The notes beneath the pieces were generated by a model. That model did not search any database and was not told where the DNA came from. It saw only the letters and a program-made list of their open reading frames with translations. From NCBI GenBank assembly GCA_021229015.1, contig CM037788.1:38340024-38404023 (forward strand): a stretch of 64,000 nucleotides of DNA, in the 5' to 3' direction. Origin of the DNA: Solen grandis (taxonomy: Eukaryota; Mollusca; Bivalvia; Adapedonta; Solenidae). The position numbers were made by a program, and so were the translations under genes. Positions 32,101 through 43,835 of this stretch are shown piece by piece (positions within the stretch are counted from its first letter, which is position 1; each line of letters opens with the position of its first letter).

Positions 32101-34651
32101 TAGGTGTAGACTTACAGTTCTTGGACACTGCACTTCACTCTGTTTACATTTTAAGTTTCAAGTCAATACCTTGTATAACTTTCTTTAATGTTCCGGACAA
32201 GAAAAAAAGAATTAAACAAAGAGATAATGCAAAAATGGTACCAGGTAGTGTCAGTTCTAGGACACTGCACCTCTCCTAGCTGCCATCTGTCTATATTTAA
32301 GTTTCAAGTCAATGCCTTGAATAGTTTCCAAGTTATTTTCTGGAGGTGAAAATTCCATTGGCCAACTGCCAAACCGACCGAACACAAGGTGTCTCCTATA
32401 TACCCACTCTGCCCCCAAACTTTGTTACGTCTTATGAAACCATGCTCTAGATTCATTAACCAATATTGCTGGCTTCCTCTCCACTGGGTGATGTATTTTC
32501 GAGACCTTGACCTTTCAAGGCAGAATTTTAGTACAGAACCCTAACTCATCAATATCTTAAGTCCATATTTTAGACTGATCGGATTCAAATTCTAATATTA
32601 CAGTCAATTTCTTCATCAATAATGAATGAATTTCCAAAAATAAAAAAACATTCTGACAATAATTACCATTATATACTACTCAAAATTTGCTAAGGATCAT
32701 TTATTGTTCATTTAAAATTTTTTATAATGATTGGAAAGGCAACTTGTAATGATTATTATTATTGCCTCAAATAATAAAATAAACTAGCTAAGAGGTATCA
32801 CTCTTGAAAATGGTGATCGTCAAAAGCAAATCTATCAAATACACAAGTAAATGGGATTTCACTAAGTGATCCTTAGCAAATTTTGAGTAGTATATATGAA
32901 TTAATATATAATTATAGTCACTAAAATATTAATTTATTTGAGTAAAACATAACTTTGGATACATGCACATTTAAGTCTGAGCCTAAAATACATGCTGCAG
33001 GCTGAGACTGGTCCCGTGTTCTTGAAAATAAAAATGGTACTAACTTAAGTATGATTTTCATGATACTCAGTCTATGCCCATTAGTTATATTAGATTATTA
33101 GATTTGAGTAAACACTTACACTAAGTATAATACTGTAATTCTTAAATAAGGCAAAAATGCATTCCACTATTCCTGTTTCAACAAATATTCAAGTTCATCA
33201 TCTAAGTAGATATAATCTATTACCTTAATAAATTCATACAATATTTGTTAAAAATGAAACATTCCTTTGAGTATTTTATATGAGAAAACAAGAATGATGA
33301 AATTTGCACATAAGTAGTTTAGTATTACTTAAACACTGAGTGTGATTAGTGGAATTCATGCCTGCAGGTCCAATGCAGGAAACATCAAATTAGATTTATG
33401 TAAGGTATAAAAACTTGTTTCCAAATCAGCATTCTAGAAATCAGTTATTTAATCTTCGACCATAACAGCCCTGTAACTCTGTTTGATATACAGTACTCAA
33501 AGAGTAAATACATTATTTATAATGGCAATATCATTAAAGTGGTATTCAATTTCAACCATATGCAAAATACTTACAATATAATTTTCTACATATACAAATA
33601 GTTCTTGAATATTGTTAAATTTTATGTTGCGACATTAAATTCCAAGAAATCTGTAATAAATTCAACTTCGTGATACATGTTTTTGTGGATTGACATGTTC
33701 TAGAAAATGTAAGGTTTAAACTATATAAAATAAACAATTTTCATTGGTTAATTGATATTCATAGTTTAAACTTTTCATGAAAATAATCAATTTAAATCAG
33801 TTGCCCACGAAACTGTAAAAGTTAATAATGATTACACAGTAAGTGAAATTTTGTGGCTTATGTTCAAAAAGAATATATTCATAAATATTTCATAAAAGCA
33901 AATTAAAATCATATTAAATTTAGACCTTGTCATGATGGCAAATACAAACTACAAGCTATAAAATTTAGCCTTTTCCTGGAGACCCGGAACATAAATAAAT
34001 AAACAATGCAATCAGAAAATCAATGAAAGAAAACAATGAATCATTTCACTACAATAATTGTTTTTGTAACTTACAGACTCATGTGCATGACAAACTGAAT
34101 ATCCTATACAAATAAGCTGATTGAAAATCATTTTCAAGAGATGCAATTCTTTTCAGTAATATACGCAAAATATCAACAGATGGATGCAATTAACTCTCCT
34201 AATTACTAAGAAATTTCCATAATTTCTGAACAGCAGGCCAATAATGGTGCATACAGCAACAGTGTCACTTAACATATGCATAGATTACTGTTGTGATGCA
34301 AAAACAACATTGTCATCCCAAACAGTGTTGAAAAATCCCATTCTTCCAATAAAAAAGCTAAAATTACCAATATGCTTTACATCAATTACAAAATTCAAAA
34401 TTACCATTAGGATATGTAATTATTATTTAAAACATTCAGTAAAACCTTACCATTTCTGGCAGCGAATTTATATACTTCAGTGAGTCACACAAAACTCTGA
34501 ATCACATAGCTGGCTGATCTAGAGAAGCAAGCATCTCTATGACAAAGATCAATATTATTGCAAAACTAATGCATGCATTAGCTCTGTCCCAGAGCCATAG
34601 GGATGTAAATATCCAAACATCTGTGAGAGGAGACATAAATCTAATTCAGAA
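32101..34651. other. Non-coding AT-rich stretch
   Basis: 'ctaaggatcattTattg' near 32690 and 'aagtgatccttagcaaattt' near 32865 are inverted, giving an approximate 220-bp fold-back (ends 'actcaaaatttgctaaggat'/'atccttagcaaattttgagt', 32678-32890). A diverged TACTGT-family scrap lies near 33740-33840. No coding exons were seen. Confidence 0.45.
32673..32892. repeat. Fold-back element with ~27-bp inverted ends
   Basis: The left end 'actactcaaaatttgctaag' plus 'gatca' is matched by the inverted right end 'tgatc' plus 'cttagcaaattttgagtagt'. The arms are nearly perfect and flank about 170 bp of AT-rich sequence. A 'tata'-type flank is present on both sides. Likely a MITE. Confidence 0.7.
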
Positions 34652-34895
34652 TTACCATAAAATCATTAATTTTAGCTGACATTAAATTTTGTTGTTTTAT
34701 TACCTTATATATATATAAGGCAATTTCAGGAGTATAATTTTTTGAGGACTCTTGTTTAAGATATTGTGAGGTCTACTATAGGAATAGTTTTCATGGTGAT
34801 TAATGTTCGTTGATAAAATCTCCCATGAACTGCATGAAAATCAATCCTCCACAAAAATCAAGTTCTAAAGCTCAACAAAAATTCTAATGATTTTA
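34652..34895 (+). repeat. TACTGT fold-back MITE, diverged copy
   Basis: It starts 'ttaccataaaatcattaatt' and ends 'aattctaatgattttattg'. The interior has 'catggtgattaatgttcgtt' and 'gataaaatctcccatgaact', matching 9094-9288 and 59878-60085. Confidence 0.55.
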
Positions 34896-35807
34896 TTGTT
34901 TTATAAGAACTGTAGAAATGAAACACTTTAATCTATTCTAACTTTGGTATAAGATTTTGAAAAAAATCTTAGAGATATGTCCCATATACATTGTTGTAGT
35001 ATTTATTGCAGAATGTCAAACATTAAAGAATAATCTGTATATGTTTTTGTCAAGAAAAAATGTAGAATGCTCTAGCTTGTTCAGGCCCAATGCTTTCGAA
35101 AATTATAACTGTAAACTCCATGGTACGATCTCTGAGGCTCATATATGAGTAAAAAGCTCAAGTCCCTATTGAAACTGCAAGATTCTAAAAGCATATATTA
35201 TTTTATATTAATCTTAGTTTCATGAAAATACAAAACCTGATGGTGTTATGGATGTTTGTTTTTTTTCAGGCTTTTTTTATCAGAAGTAGGTCAAAGGTCA
35301 AGGTCAACTGCATAATGAAGAGGTCCATCCATTTAAGCAACTGTCCAAATATTAAAGCAATCCAATGAAGGACATATAAGTTAAGCAGATTAAGAAAAAG
35401 GTCAACCTGAGAGGACACGAGGCACTCACCCGGACATCATCAATTTAAAGTACAGAATTTTTTATTGAAAAACCCATCCAAAAATTGAGCTCGTGCCAAG
35501 ACTTAAAATAAGCCTTAACGATATAATTTGCAAAAGCAAATGGCAATGGATTTTTTTTTTTTTTACATAATGTATGACACAGAAATGTCTTTAATACTGC
35601 AATATCAAGCGATAGACAAGTGACATGGTACCACACCCAGTCACATATCCTGAAACCGGGTCATCCTGAGTCTTGGAGCTTAACCCTTAAATGCTGATCG
35701 CCAAGCAAGGGAGATAAACCAGAACCATTTTTCACAGAATATGTATGTCGCAGCTCTGAGATTCCAACTACACACACATGTACACTGCATAATTATATTG
35801 ATAATAT
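34896..35807. other. Non-coding stretch
   Basis: AT-rich. A 'gtcaaaggtcaaggtcaact' phrase near 35288 belongs to a dispersed repeat. No exon. Confidence 0.45.
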
Positions 35808-36189
35808 TATGACGATGTGTTGTCACAGGTAAAAACACTATCTCTGAGAACTGCGTCAGGAAGTCGACCTTTTGGCTCAGTGGTTAGAGCATTGGACTTG
35901 CACACCGATGGACCAGGTTCAATCCTGGGCCGGGTCGAGTTTGTTACATTGGTGGCAGTGGTTGGATAATGTCAACTGCCAGACTTGAGTTGCCTTACCC
36001 ATATGTTTCCCAGGCCAAGTCTCGGGTCGAGACTTCTCGGAGGGGAAAGTAATGTGACAATGCGTACAGGTATAAATGCAATCTTTGACAACTGTGTCAG
36101 GGAGTCAACGCTTTGGCTCAGTGGTCTGAGCATTGGACTTGCACATCGGTGGACCAGGTTTGATCCTGGGTCGGGTTGAGTTTGTTACA
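35808..36189 (+). mobile_element. TRIM retrotransposon copy B with tRNA-like LTRs (382 bp, older)
   Basis: LTRs are at 35808-35948 (141 bp) and 36053-36189 (137 bp), clearly more diverged from each other than in copy A. The left LTR starts TA instead of TG; both end TGTTACA. ATAT flanks both sides (35804-35807, 36190-36193). The purine tract GGAGGGGAAAG precedes the right LTR. The interior of 104 bp aligns to copy A nearly end to end. A and B boxes are present in both LTRs, at least in degenerate form (TGGCTCAGTGG; GGTTCAATCCT or GGTTTGATCCT). Confidence 0.88.
35950..35967 (+). promoter_or_regulatory. Primer-binding site, possibly a different tRNA-Leu isoacceptor (copy B)
   Basis: TGGTGGCAGTGGTTGGAT differs from the copy A site at four positions. 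It matches 16 of 18 positions of the complement of tRNA-Leu(AAG/TAG)-type ends (ATCCCACCGCTGCCA-CCA) as I recall them. This suggests a primer switch within one family rather than random decay. The tRNA comparison is from memory. Confidence 0.55.
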
Positions 36190-36413
36190 ATATGATATTG
36201 TCTGTAATAAATTTAACATTATTTTGTCATGTTGGTAAAAAGTTTTCGACAATAAAATTGAAAAACAACTGCCTTTGTTGTATTTGTTTCTAATACTGAT
36301 ATTATAAACAAATCCATTAATGCAGTGAAATGAATATGGTGACATATAACTTTTTTGAAAAACTTGTCCATGATATCTTATTACAGATAAAAAAAGTCAT
36401 CAAGAGGTATTTG
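36190..36413. other. Non-coding stretch
   Basis: Nothing recognised. Confidence 0.4.
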
Positions 36414-36752
36414 TTAAATGTCAAATATACTTTGTGAATTTCTCCAGCACATAAAGCACATTGTGTATTTAATTAAAACCCTAGAAATTTCATCATGAAT
36501 ATTTTGTGTACAAATATATGATGTGATATGAATATCAATTTTGAATGATATAAATTGCAGACTCAGAGTAGCACCTGAGCTGCAAAAGTGCACAAAAGGA
36601 GACCCTGATCTGACAATTCCTTCCAGAAGCTGTCTATTTTGGGTATACTCTTTTTGCCAAGATATCAAAATGTCCATTATGAAGTCAAAGCTGGTTATGG
36701 ATCCATTGCATTCTTTGTGCAAAAGTCTACCAGGATAATCATTTCTATACAT
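36414..36752 (-). CDS. Possible unassigned exon (112 open codons)
   Basis: A stop-free stretch of this length is uncommon in such AT-rich DNA. The part from about 36560 to 36735 has a protein-like composition (for example ITSFDFIMDILISWQKEY). A possible donor CAG|gtgcta lies on the minus strand near 36576. I see no domain and no clear acceptor, and nothing links it to the gene ending at 25852 except strand. It may be chance. Confidence 0.22.
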   Translation of the reverse strand: MYRNDYPGRLLHKECNGSITSFDFIMDILISWQKEYTQNRQLLEGIVRSGSPFVHFCSSGATLSLQFISFKIDIHITSYICTQNIHDEISRVLIKYTMCFMCWRNSQSIFDI

Positions 36753-36889
36753 ACAGACATTACTTATGACATTTTGTCAGTGTGTTTATTTAATAAAAAT
36801 GAAGCTGGCAGAATTTGTTAACTTTAATCCTATTTCATTTCACATTGATTAGGAAATAAGTTCTTACATCATAAACTCATCCCTCATAA

Positions 36890-36960
36890 TAGCTCATAGG
36901 CTCCACTGAACAGTACTTGTACCTGGTTAGGTCATGAAAGGCCATATCCCCAACAAGAAA
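36890..36960 (-). repeat. SINE family 1 fragment
   Basis: 'gctccactgaacagtact' and 'acctggttaggtcatgaaag' match the SINE tail seen at 15530 and 59680. Confidence 0.4.
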
Positions 36961-38988
36961 GGAATTCATAAACAAATGATTTTGTATCTTTAATAAAAAA
37001 ACATCAATTTTTACATATCTTTCAAACTGACAGATTTAGCTGAGCTTTCACTTTGCTGAGTGGTCACAACTGATTGTTCATTTTAAAGTAATGACTAAGC
37101 ATGCTTCCATTGTTTAATAATTGAAGGTCAGTCATCTGATTTGACTAGTATTTCATTCATCTTATGTTTAACATAATTATTATCTTATACATTAAATGTT
37201 GTAACTTATCGACAATTTGACTCAAATAATAAAATAATCTGTCTGTATGCTTCCACTGAACCCGAAGGTGAAGGAATCTACCCTTAAACTGCCTTTCCTC
37301 ACATGTGGGATTATCAACACTCAACATCTGTCACTTATGATCATCTGTAAGTGCTGATCTCCCGATCATGATAAGCATGATGAACTCTTCATTTTAAAAT
37401 ACTTAAACCATAACCTTCCTTATCAAGTGGCCATTCTTAGACATTTTCTCCTATGAACATTTCTTTAAATTCATGCAGTTTTCCCCAAAAAAATTATATA
37501 TTAACCAGATGATTTTCCTTTCCCCAAAACTCAAGAAAATGGTACCTTAAACCCACAAAATATGTTCTTATGGCCCCTTTCTCCATCATCAGAAAAAAAG
37601 TGATCATTATAAATAATTAAGTAAAACTACTAGAAAAAAAGGCAAAAAAATCTTCCCCTTCAGAATTGAGTAAAATTGTGTAGCAGTCTTTTTGGTTTGG
37701 TCAAGTGTAATCCACAGAAAACCATGGAAAATCATGAAAAATATCTGTAATGGTAAAATACTTCTTGAATACATTATTCCGACTTTAGGAATTGGTAATT
37801 TCTGGTAATAATGGAAATTTTCTGCAAATTTCAAGGGATATTCCAGGATATCCATCTGTCCCTTTTTGGTGTGACAGCTAGATGCAGCGCAACCTTAAAC
37901 AAGCAAGTTTCTAATGATGGCCTTATCGATGTGCATGCTACTACAAAGACTGTAAAAATTGTCCACTTAAATGTTCTATATGATGACTGTGTTCATAATC
38001 AAAGAGTGTTCTCTGGAACACATGTATTACCTGCTGAAGTGTGATGGAAAAAATGTGATGGACAGACAGACGGATGGAAACTCTGACAGACAGATGACGG
38101 AAAAGTGATCCCTATGTGTCACCTCTGCTTACAGCAATTGACACAAAAACAATATTATACCAGTTTCATTACAAAAAAAAAAAATAGCAGTAACAATGAA
38201 TCTCTCCCATTGTATATAAATATTATAATGACAATAAAGGTGATTGATATAAATCACCTAAAATGAACAAACAATTTGCTAATTGCCCCTTAGGTTGAAT
38301 AGCATAACATCCTTAATATATATCCAACAGGAAAAGATAACACACATAATCAAACTAAAAGGATATCACATACAACTGTATACAGCTACATCAAAACAGA
38401 CACTGTGAATTATTTAATTCTTTTCTTAAACAGGCTCAGAGAACAAGTTATAATACACAGGTATACAGCAAAACCTGTTTTAGAGGTAACCTGAGACTGA
38501 ATAACAGCTATAGCCTGTGAAGGCCAGTGACTTAGATACCAAGCAGTTATACTGTATAAAGAATTTAACCTCTAAATAACAGTCACTTGTAGATAAAGGT
38601 CAATTTTTAGTTTCCCATGAGTGGTGTTTGTTTCACTGATTTCACTTTATGTATATACAGGGATAGCCCAGTCTGGAAATATCACATATGGCCATTAACT
38701 GGTAAGATGATGTTCTCCTATCTTTAGCAGATTTCAAAGAGATTTTAAGTAGCAACAATAACATAAAAGAACCAAATCTCAAGGATAAAGCTTGTGTATA
38801 ACTGTCTGCAAGCCTGCTCTCCTATGATTTGCATGAAGCTGCATCAGGAGACTGAGGTGTGAGGCTTTCTTCTGGCAGCCGATTATGATTCCCGTCAAAG
38901 GCGACAATTTAATGTTTATCTTGCAATGAGAGTTAATGTGTTATTCATAAGTGTCTGACTGGTTGATCTAACTGACTCACTCCAGTAA
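36961..38988. other. Non-coding AT-rich stretch
   Basis: No exons. A (ggac/cagacag)-type segment near 38060-38090 belongs to a dispersed repeat. Frames at 37607 and 37811 have no motifs. Confidence 0.45.
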
Positions 38989-39205
38989 TCTCTCTCTCTT
39001 TCTCTCTCACTTTCTCTCAAACTGTCTGGTAATCTCTTTTCTTTCCACTCTCTCTCTCTCTCTCTATCTCATGTTCTCTCTCTCCCCTGTCACTCATCTC
39101 ACTTTCTTCTTTCTATCTGCTTCTATTTCCCCTTTCTATCCACTTTTCCCTCCACTAATATCTCCCTATCTTCATTTCTCTCCTTCCTCTCCCTCTCTCT
39201 GTTTA
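38989..39205 (+). repeat. Polypyrimidine CT-rich microsatellite
   Basis: About 200 bp is almost entirely C and T on the plus strand, with several (CT)4-8 blocks, interrupted by short non-repeat words. Confidence 0.85.
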
Positions 39206-39359
39206 ATTATCCATGCCAGTGAAGCCCAGATACATATCTAAGATACTGAGATACGATTTAAGCTATAAATTACTCTCTGACAGCTGCTGCTGTGATACAG
39301 GGATTTACACAACACAAATTCCTGCCTATATATATGCACAAAACATTGATCATGTGACG

Positions 39360-39485
39360 AAGCCTTCCAGCTGGCTTTCGGTTGGTTGATCAGGTTCTAC
39401 CGGGATGCCTCTGTAAACTCAGGGTCTTCCTCCACCTGCAATTATCTGGACTAATTGCAATATGACTGAGAAATAGTTACAGCGA
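39360..39485 (+). repeat. tRNA-derived SINE, family 2, core
   Basis: 'gaagccttccagctggcttt', 'caggttctaccgggatgcct', 'gggtcttcctccacctgcaa' and 'tatgactgagaaatagttac' occur in the same order as 56060-56205. No tRNA head remains. Confidence 0.65.
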
Positions 39486-39734
39486 AAGAAAAATCTATCA
39501 AAACAGATAAAAGGGCATTGTGAACTAATCCTGCATTGCCATTGATTTTTCTTAAGTTATGAATTTTGAACAAAAAGATGTTGCAAATTTTCAATTATAA
39601 AGATAAAATACTGTAAAATTATATATATATTTATATGAAATTTTGATGATTATGATTGTATTAAAGATAATTGTGTTGGTACATTTATGTTCATAGATTT
39701 AAGTTCTCAAAATTGAATGATTTACTTAAATGGA

Positions 39735-39812
39735 GTTTCTGAGGAGGTTTAATATTTATGGATAAAAACTTCCATGAAATTTCCCCTAACCATGAAAATT
39801 TATGATCACAAC
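39735..39812 (+). repeat. TACTGT-family fragment
   Basis: 'ggtttaatatttatggataa' and 'aaacttccatgaaatttccc' match the interior of 9094-9288. Confidence 0.45.
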
Positions 39813-39930
39813 AAAAACACCAGTACATAATTATTTATGCATTAATGAGTTAGAAAATCATAAATTAGGTTAAAAATAATTTTAATTATATATATAATCA
39901 ATATTAATAATTTGATACTTTAGTAATAAC

Positions 39931-40693
39931 TAGAACTATCACTAAATGTGATTAATACCCCCGCAATACTGCTTTAGAAATGATGAAGTTATTAGGATTA
40001 AGAAGAAGAGTATGAAAAAGACATTTTTACATTAGTTTTTTTTCCAGATTTTTGGCCGGGTTACACAGGTTGTGCTTGACCATTGTATGAAATTGTTTTG
40101 AATTCCAACCAGTTTTTAAGTTAGCTGGACAAGGAAAAGTAACAAAGGGAATAACTCTGTAATACTCTAGATAGAGTTATGGTTCTTGTGCACTGCACTT
40201 CCTCATATTGTGGTTGACCATTGTATGAAATTGTTTTGAAATCCAACCAGTACTTTACAAGTTATACTCTGGACAAGGAAAAGTAACTAAGGGCAATAAC
40301 TCTGTAATTCCTATATATAGAGTTATGGTTCTTGTGCACTGCACTTCCTATTGTGTTGACCAATTTCTATAGATAGAGTTATGGTTCTTGTGCACTGCAC
40401 TTCCTGTCATTGTGCTTGACCATTGTATGAAATTGTTTTGAAATCCAATCAGTACTTTACAACTTATACTCCGGACAAGGAAAAGTAACAAAGGGCAATA
40501 ACTCTGTAATAAGTCAAGATGGAGTTATGGTTCTTGTGCACTGCACTTCCTCTCCATGTGCTTGATCATTGCATGAAGTTGTATTGAATTCCAATAATGC
40601 AACGGACCGCTGGAACGACCGACCGACCAACCAACCGACCGACCACCGGGTGACTCCTATATACCCCCCCAAACTTCGTTTCCGGGGTATAAT
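39931..40693 (+). repeat. 'gattaatacccccgc' repeat, copy 1 (~760 bp)
   Basis: It starts 'ctagaactatcactaaatgt' and 'gattaatacccccgcaatac', and ends 'ccccaaacttcgtttccggg' and 'gtataat'. Internally a block of about 140 bp ('gttatggttcttgtgcactg', 'cattgtatgaaattgttttg', 'ctccggacaaggaaaagtaa') is repeated three to four times, and a (ccga)n stretch lies near the right end. The copy at 41551-42131 shares both ends but has fewer internal units. Confidence 0.82.
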
Positions 40694-41084
40694 AAAAAGG
40701 GACACCTATTTGCAATGACTGGATTCTTACAATGAATCAAACTGAGACTTTGCCAACCTCATATCTTGACCTTTATGTAAAACACTGCTTATTGTGATTA
40801 CTAAGTATGAAGAAATGATGATGATAAAGAATGTAATGTGACTTCCATAGCACTTTACCTCATACTGGCGTGTTTTGATACCTTAGCAAACAGAGCAGAC
40901 ATTGAGCCTTCCAGAAGCAGTGAGTGACTACCGTCAGGGAAAGAGGAAAAGAACTCCTAATTTTCAGATCAACTATCACTGAACACAATACCGATGTTAA
41001 GACAACTATTTTATCCATCTTTCTTTGTGCAATGTCAAGTTAAAGATAATTACAGATATACAGATTGGTGTTGTTTTGGAGTTA
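40694..41084. other. Non-coding stretch between two copies of one repeat
   Basis: Nothing recognised. Confidence 0.4.
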
Positions 41085-41290
41085 CTTTTTGATATTACAG
41101 TATTTTAGTCATATAGAACTTAAGAGAATAGAGCTGATTGCACATCAAAGATAAGACCCTGTGTACACAGAGGTGCCAAAGCTTGGAGCCTAGCTTCCTG
41201 ATATGATAAATCCCCATGAACCTACCAGGACTTGAACCCACAGCAGTGAGAAGCTAAGGAGCAGGACGTAAGCTGCTCTGTCTGAATGAA
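41085..41290 (-). repeat. tRNA-derived SINE, family 2, diverged minus copy
   Basis: On the minus strand a B-box-like 'gggttcaagtcct' is followed by 'ggcacctctgtgtacacagg' and 'atatgactaaaatactgtaa'. Head and core are recognisable but decayed. Confidence 0.5.
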
Positions 41291-41550
41291 GCTTTGGGGA
41301 ACAGGAGGCAGACAGCACAGACTGTTAATTATATAGGCTACATTTTGATATTTCAATGTTCTCAAGCAATATTAGAAACTACTTAGACCTTTTATCGTGT
41401 GAATTATCTTAAGTTTCCCTATATATCAATCCTATATACATGTTAATCCTATATATCAACCTTTTAATTGATATTGCCATGAAAATATATTTGTACGTTT
41501 GTAATATTGATATGAATATTAATTTTGTTTAATATTTACATATATAAAAC

Positions 41551-42131
41551 TAGAACTATCACTAAATGTGATTAATACCCCCGCAATACTGCTTTAAAAT
41601 GATGAAGTTATTAGGATTAAGAAGAAGAGTATGAAAAAGACATTTTTACATTAGTTTTTTTTCCAGATTTTTGGCCGGGTTACACAGGTTGTGCTTGACC
41701 ATTGTATGAAATTGTTTTGAATTCCAACCAGTAGTTTTAAAGTTAAGCTCCGGACAAGGAAAAGTAACAAAGGGCAATAACTCTGTAATTACAATAGATA
41801 GAGTTATGGTTCTTGTGCACTGCACTTCCTCTTATTGTGGTTGACAATTGTATGAAATTGTTTTGAATTCCAACCAGTTCTTTTCAAGTTATGCTCCGGA
41901 CAAGGTTACAAGTTATGCTCCGGACAAGGAAAAGTAACAAAGGGCAATAACTCTGTAATAAGTCAAGATGGAGTTATGGTTCTTGTGCACTGCACTTCCT
42001 CTCCATGTGCTTGATCATTGCATGAAGTTGTATTGAATTCCAATAATGCAACGGACCGCTGGAACGACCAACCGACCGACCGACCACCGGGTGACTCCTA
42101 TATACCCCCCAAACTTCGTTTCGGGGGTATA
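41551..42131 (+). repeat. 'gattaatacccccgc' repeat, copy 2 (~580 bp)
   Basis: The first 150 bp and last 190 bp are almost identical to 39931-40693. The middle has lost internal units. Near identity implies either recent transposition or gene conversion between the copies 1.6 kb apart. Confidence 0.82.
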
Positions 42132-43165
42132 AATATGTATCATATGTCATCCTAGAATCCAGTACATAAACCTAGACAGACTCTATTAAATAAAAAATAT
42201 AATTTACTTTTTTCATCAATTTTCTAAGGCATTTTACCAATCACTCATAGGTAACTATTTCATAAGGGGTTTTATCTAACATAAATGTCCAGTGTCTTTT
42301 CTCCTTGTCACGGATTACCCTATCTGGACTGATTAAGTTAACAAGGTCATTCTTTTCTGCAGTGGTCAGTATGATCAGTAAAGTATTTAAAATAGTACGC
42401 AGAATAAGAGTCTAGGACAGAAAACCTCCATTCTCTAAAACAATTGACACAAATCCTCATCAGTTTTTTTTTAAGCAGACCTAAGCCCCAATGCCCTCTA
42501 AACTTACAATTTAACAGGGAGGGCAAATTTAAACCCAGGACTCTCCCAAAGGCCTAGTTCTTTCAATTGCTTGTTGCAAGGGAATATTATATGTATAAAT
42601 TCACTATGGGTTAAATTTTCAAAATTGAGACCACCATTGTTTATGGACGGTTCTGCAATTTGTATGAAACTCCTCCCCCTATTGATAATTTGACAATCTC
42701 TATTCATACCTAGGTCAAGTGCTCACAAACAGTGTCACAAACAAAAAGCACAGGTTCTTTTGTGTAAAGTAGGTCAACCATTCACCATGTGCATCACACT
42801 CAAACTGGTTGGATAAACTGGTAAATGTAAACATACTTGATTGACAGTTAAGGAACCATCCATTTTTTACATGTAGTAGATTATTTGTTTCCTCATTAGG
42901 ATAACGGTGTATATACAGAAGATTTCAGAAGTAAAGAATATGTCAGTCAACAAAGGTTCTTTCTACCAGAAGGATTTCCTTCTTGTCTAATGCTATGGTC
43001 ACATCATTCACATGGAACTTGTAGAAACTTACAAGTTACAGAACTTGTATGAATCTGCAAGTTTTCACAGGTTTTAAATATCATATGATGTCTTTGGTAG
43101 TGGTCATGAGGCTATGAGACTGGCACATATCAGATGAAATTTGGATGCAAGAAATTGTACAGAGC
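42132..43165. other. Non-coding stretch
   Basis: A small fold-back ('acttgtagaaacttacaagt') lies at about 43018-43037, next to 'tgctatggtcacatcattca'. The minus frame at 42504 has no motif. Confidence 0.4.
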
Positions 43166-43691
43166 TCATGCGAATCTTATAGACAGCTCGTGGGAAGCTC
43201 TTATGAGCTCCTGCAGCCACTGCACAAGTTCAAAGTACCCGTAAGATTTCCGCAAGAGGTATATACGTGCAGATGCCATCCAAGGTATAAGAACACTCCT
43301 GTGGAATTTTACTGATTGTTTCCAAAATAACTCATTAATTTTGTCTTCTTTTCCTAACGCCGTGCATAGACGTCCAGATCTTGGGCTGTCGGCAACATTG
43401 TGTGCAGGGTCATCTTGAAAGCCATGAACCACCCATAAATGTTGGTTTTCTTCGTTTAACCTTTGACGCTAGTGTCCATGCATGATCACAAGAAGTGTCT
43501 TTGGTTATACAAAACCTTGGGGAATAGCGCTTTTCTAGTGCCATATGTAAGGTTTTTGCTAAACAAATGTTCTTGTCTTCCAATATTAATGGCGTCAGAT
43601 TTCTGTCCATGACATTAAGTAGGATAGGCCTTGAGAAACCTGACACTGCCATAGTGACTGTGCTCGATTTTAAACCAATTAAATAGCGCAT
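43166..43691 (-). pseudogene. Possible decayed coding segment, two overlapping frames
   Basis: Two minus-strand frames (43410-43691, 93 codons; 43166-43432, 88 codons) overlap in a region of normal GC content. Joined by one frameshift near 43420 they would cover about 175 codons. I recognise no family. The upstream 'tgctatggtcacat' and nearby hairpin look transposon-like. It may be a transposon remnant or chance. Confidence 0.25.
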
Positions 43692-43737
43692 TTCTAAATG
43701 ACTTTGGTAAAATATTTGCCGAAGGGTGAAAAAAAAA

Positions 43738-43822
43738 GTGCAGCTTGACTGGGACTGGAACCCGGGGCCTTTTGCTAACAGGACGAATGCTCTACCGAAA
43801 GAGCTTATTACCCGGCCACTAA
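43738..43822 (-). repeat. tRNA-like sequence (SINE or LTR head), minus strand
   Basis: On the minus strand 'taagctctttcggtagagca' contains a degenerate A box, and 'cccgggttccagtccc' a degenerate B box with correct tRNA-like spacing. The acceptor stem does not pair and the T stem has a mismatch, so it is not a functional tRNA. Upstream the minus strand reads 'gtcttagtggccgggtaata', and a 'tgcactttttttttcaccc' tail follows. Confidence 0.6.
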
Positions 43823-43835
43823 GACATCTTTCTAC

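Noticed and set aside
43738..43822. A minus-strand tRNA gene
   Set aside because: The A box is degenerate, the T stem is mismatched and the acceptor stem does not close. It is a tRNA-derived repeat.
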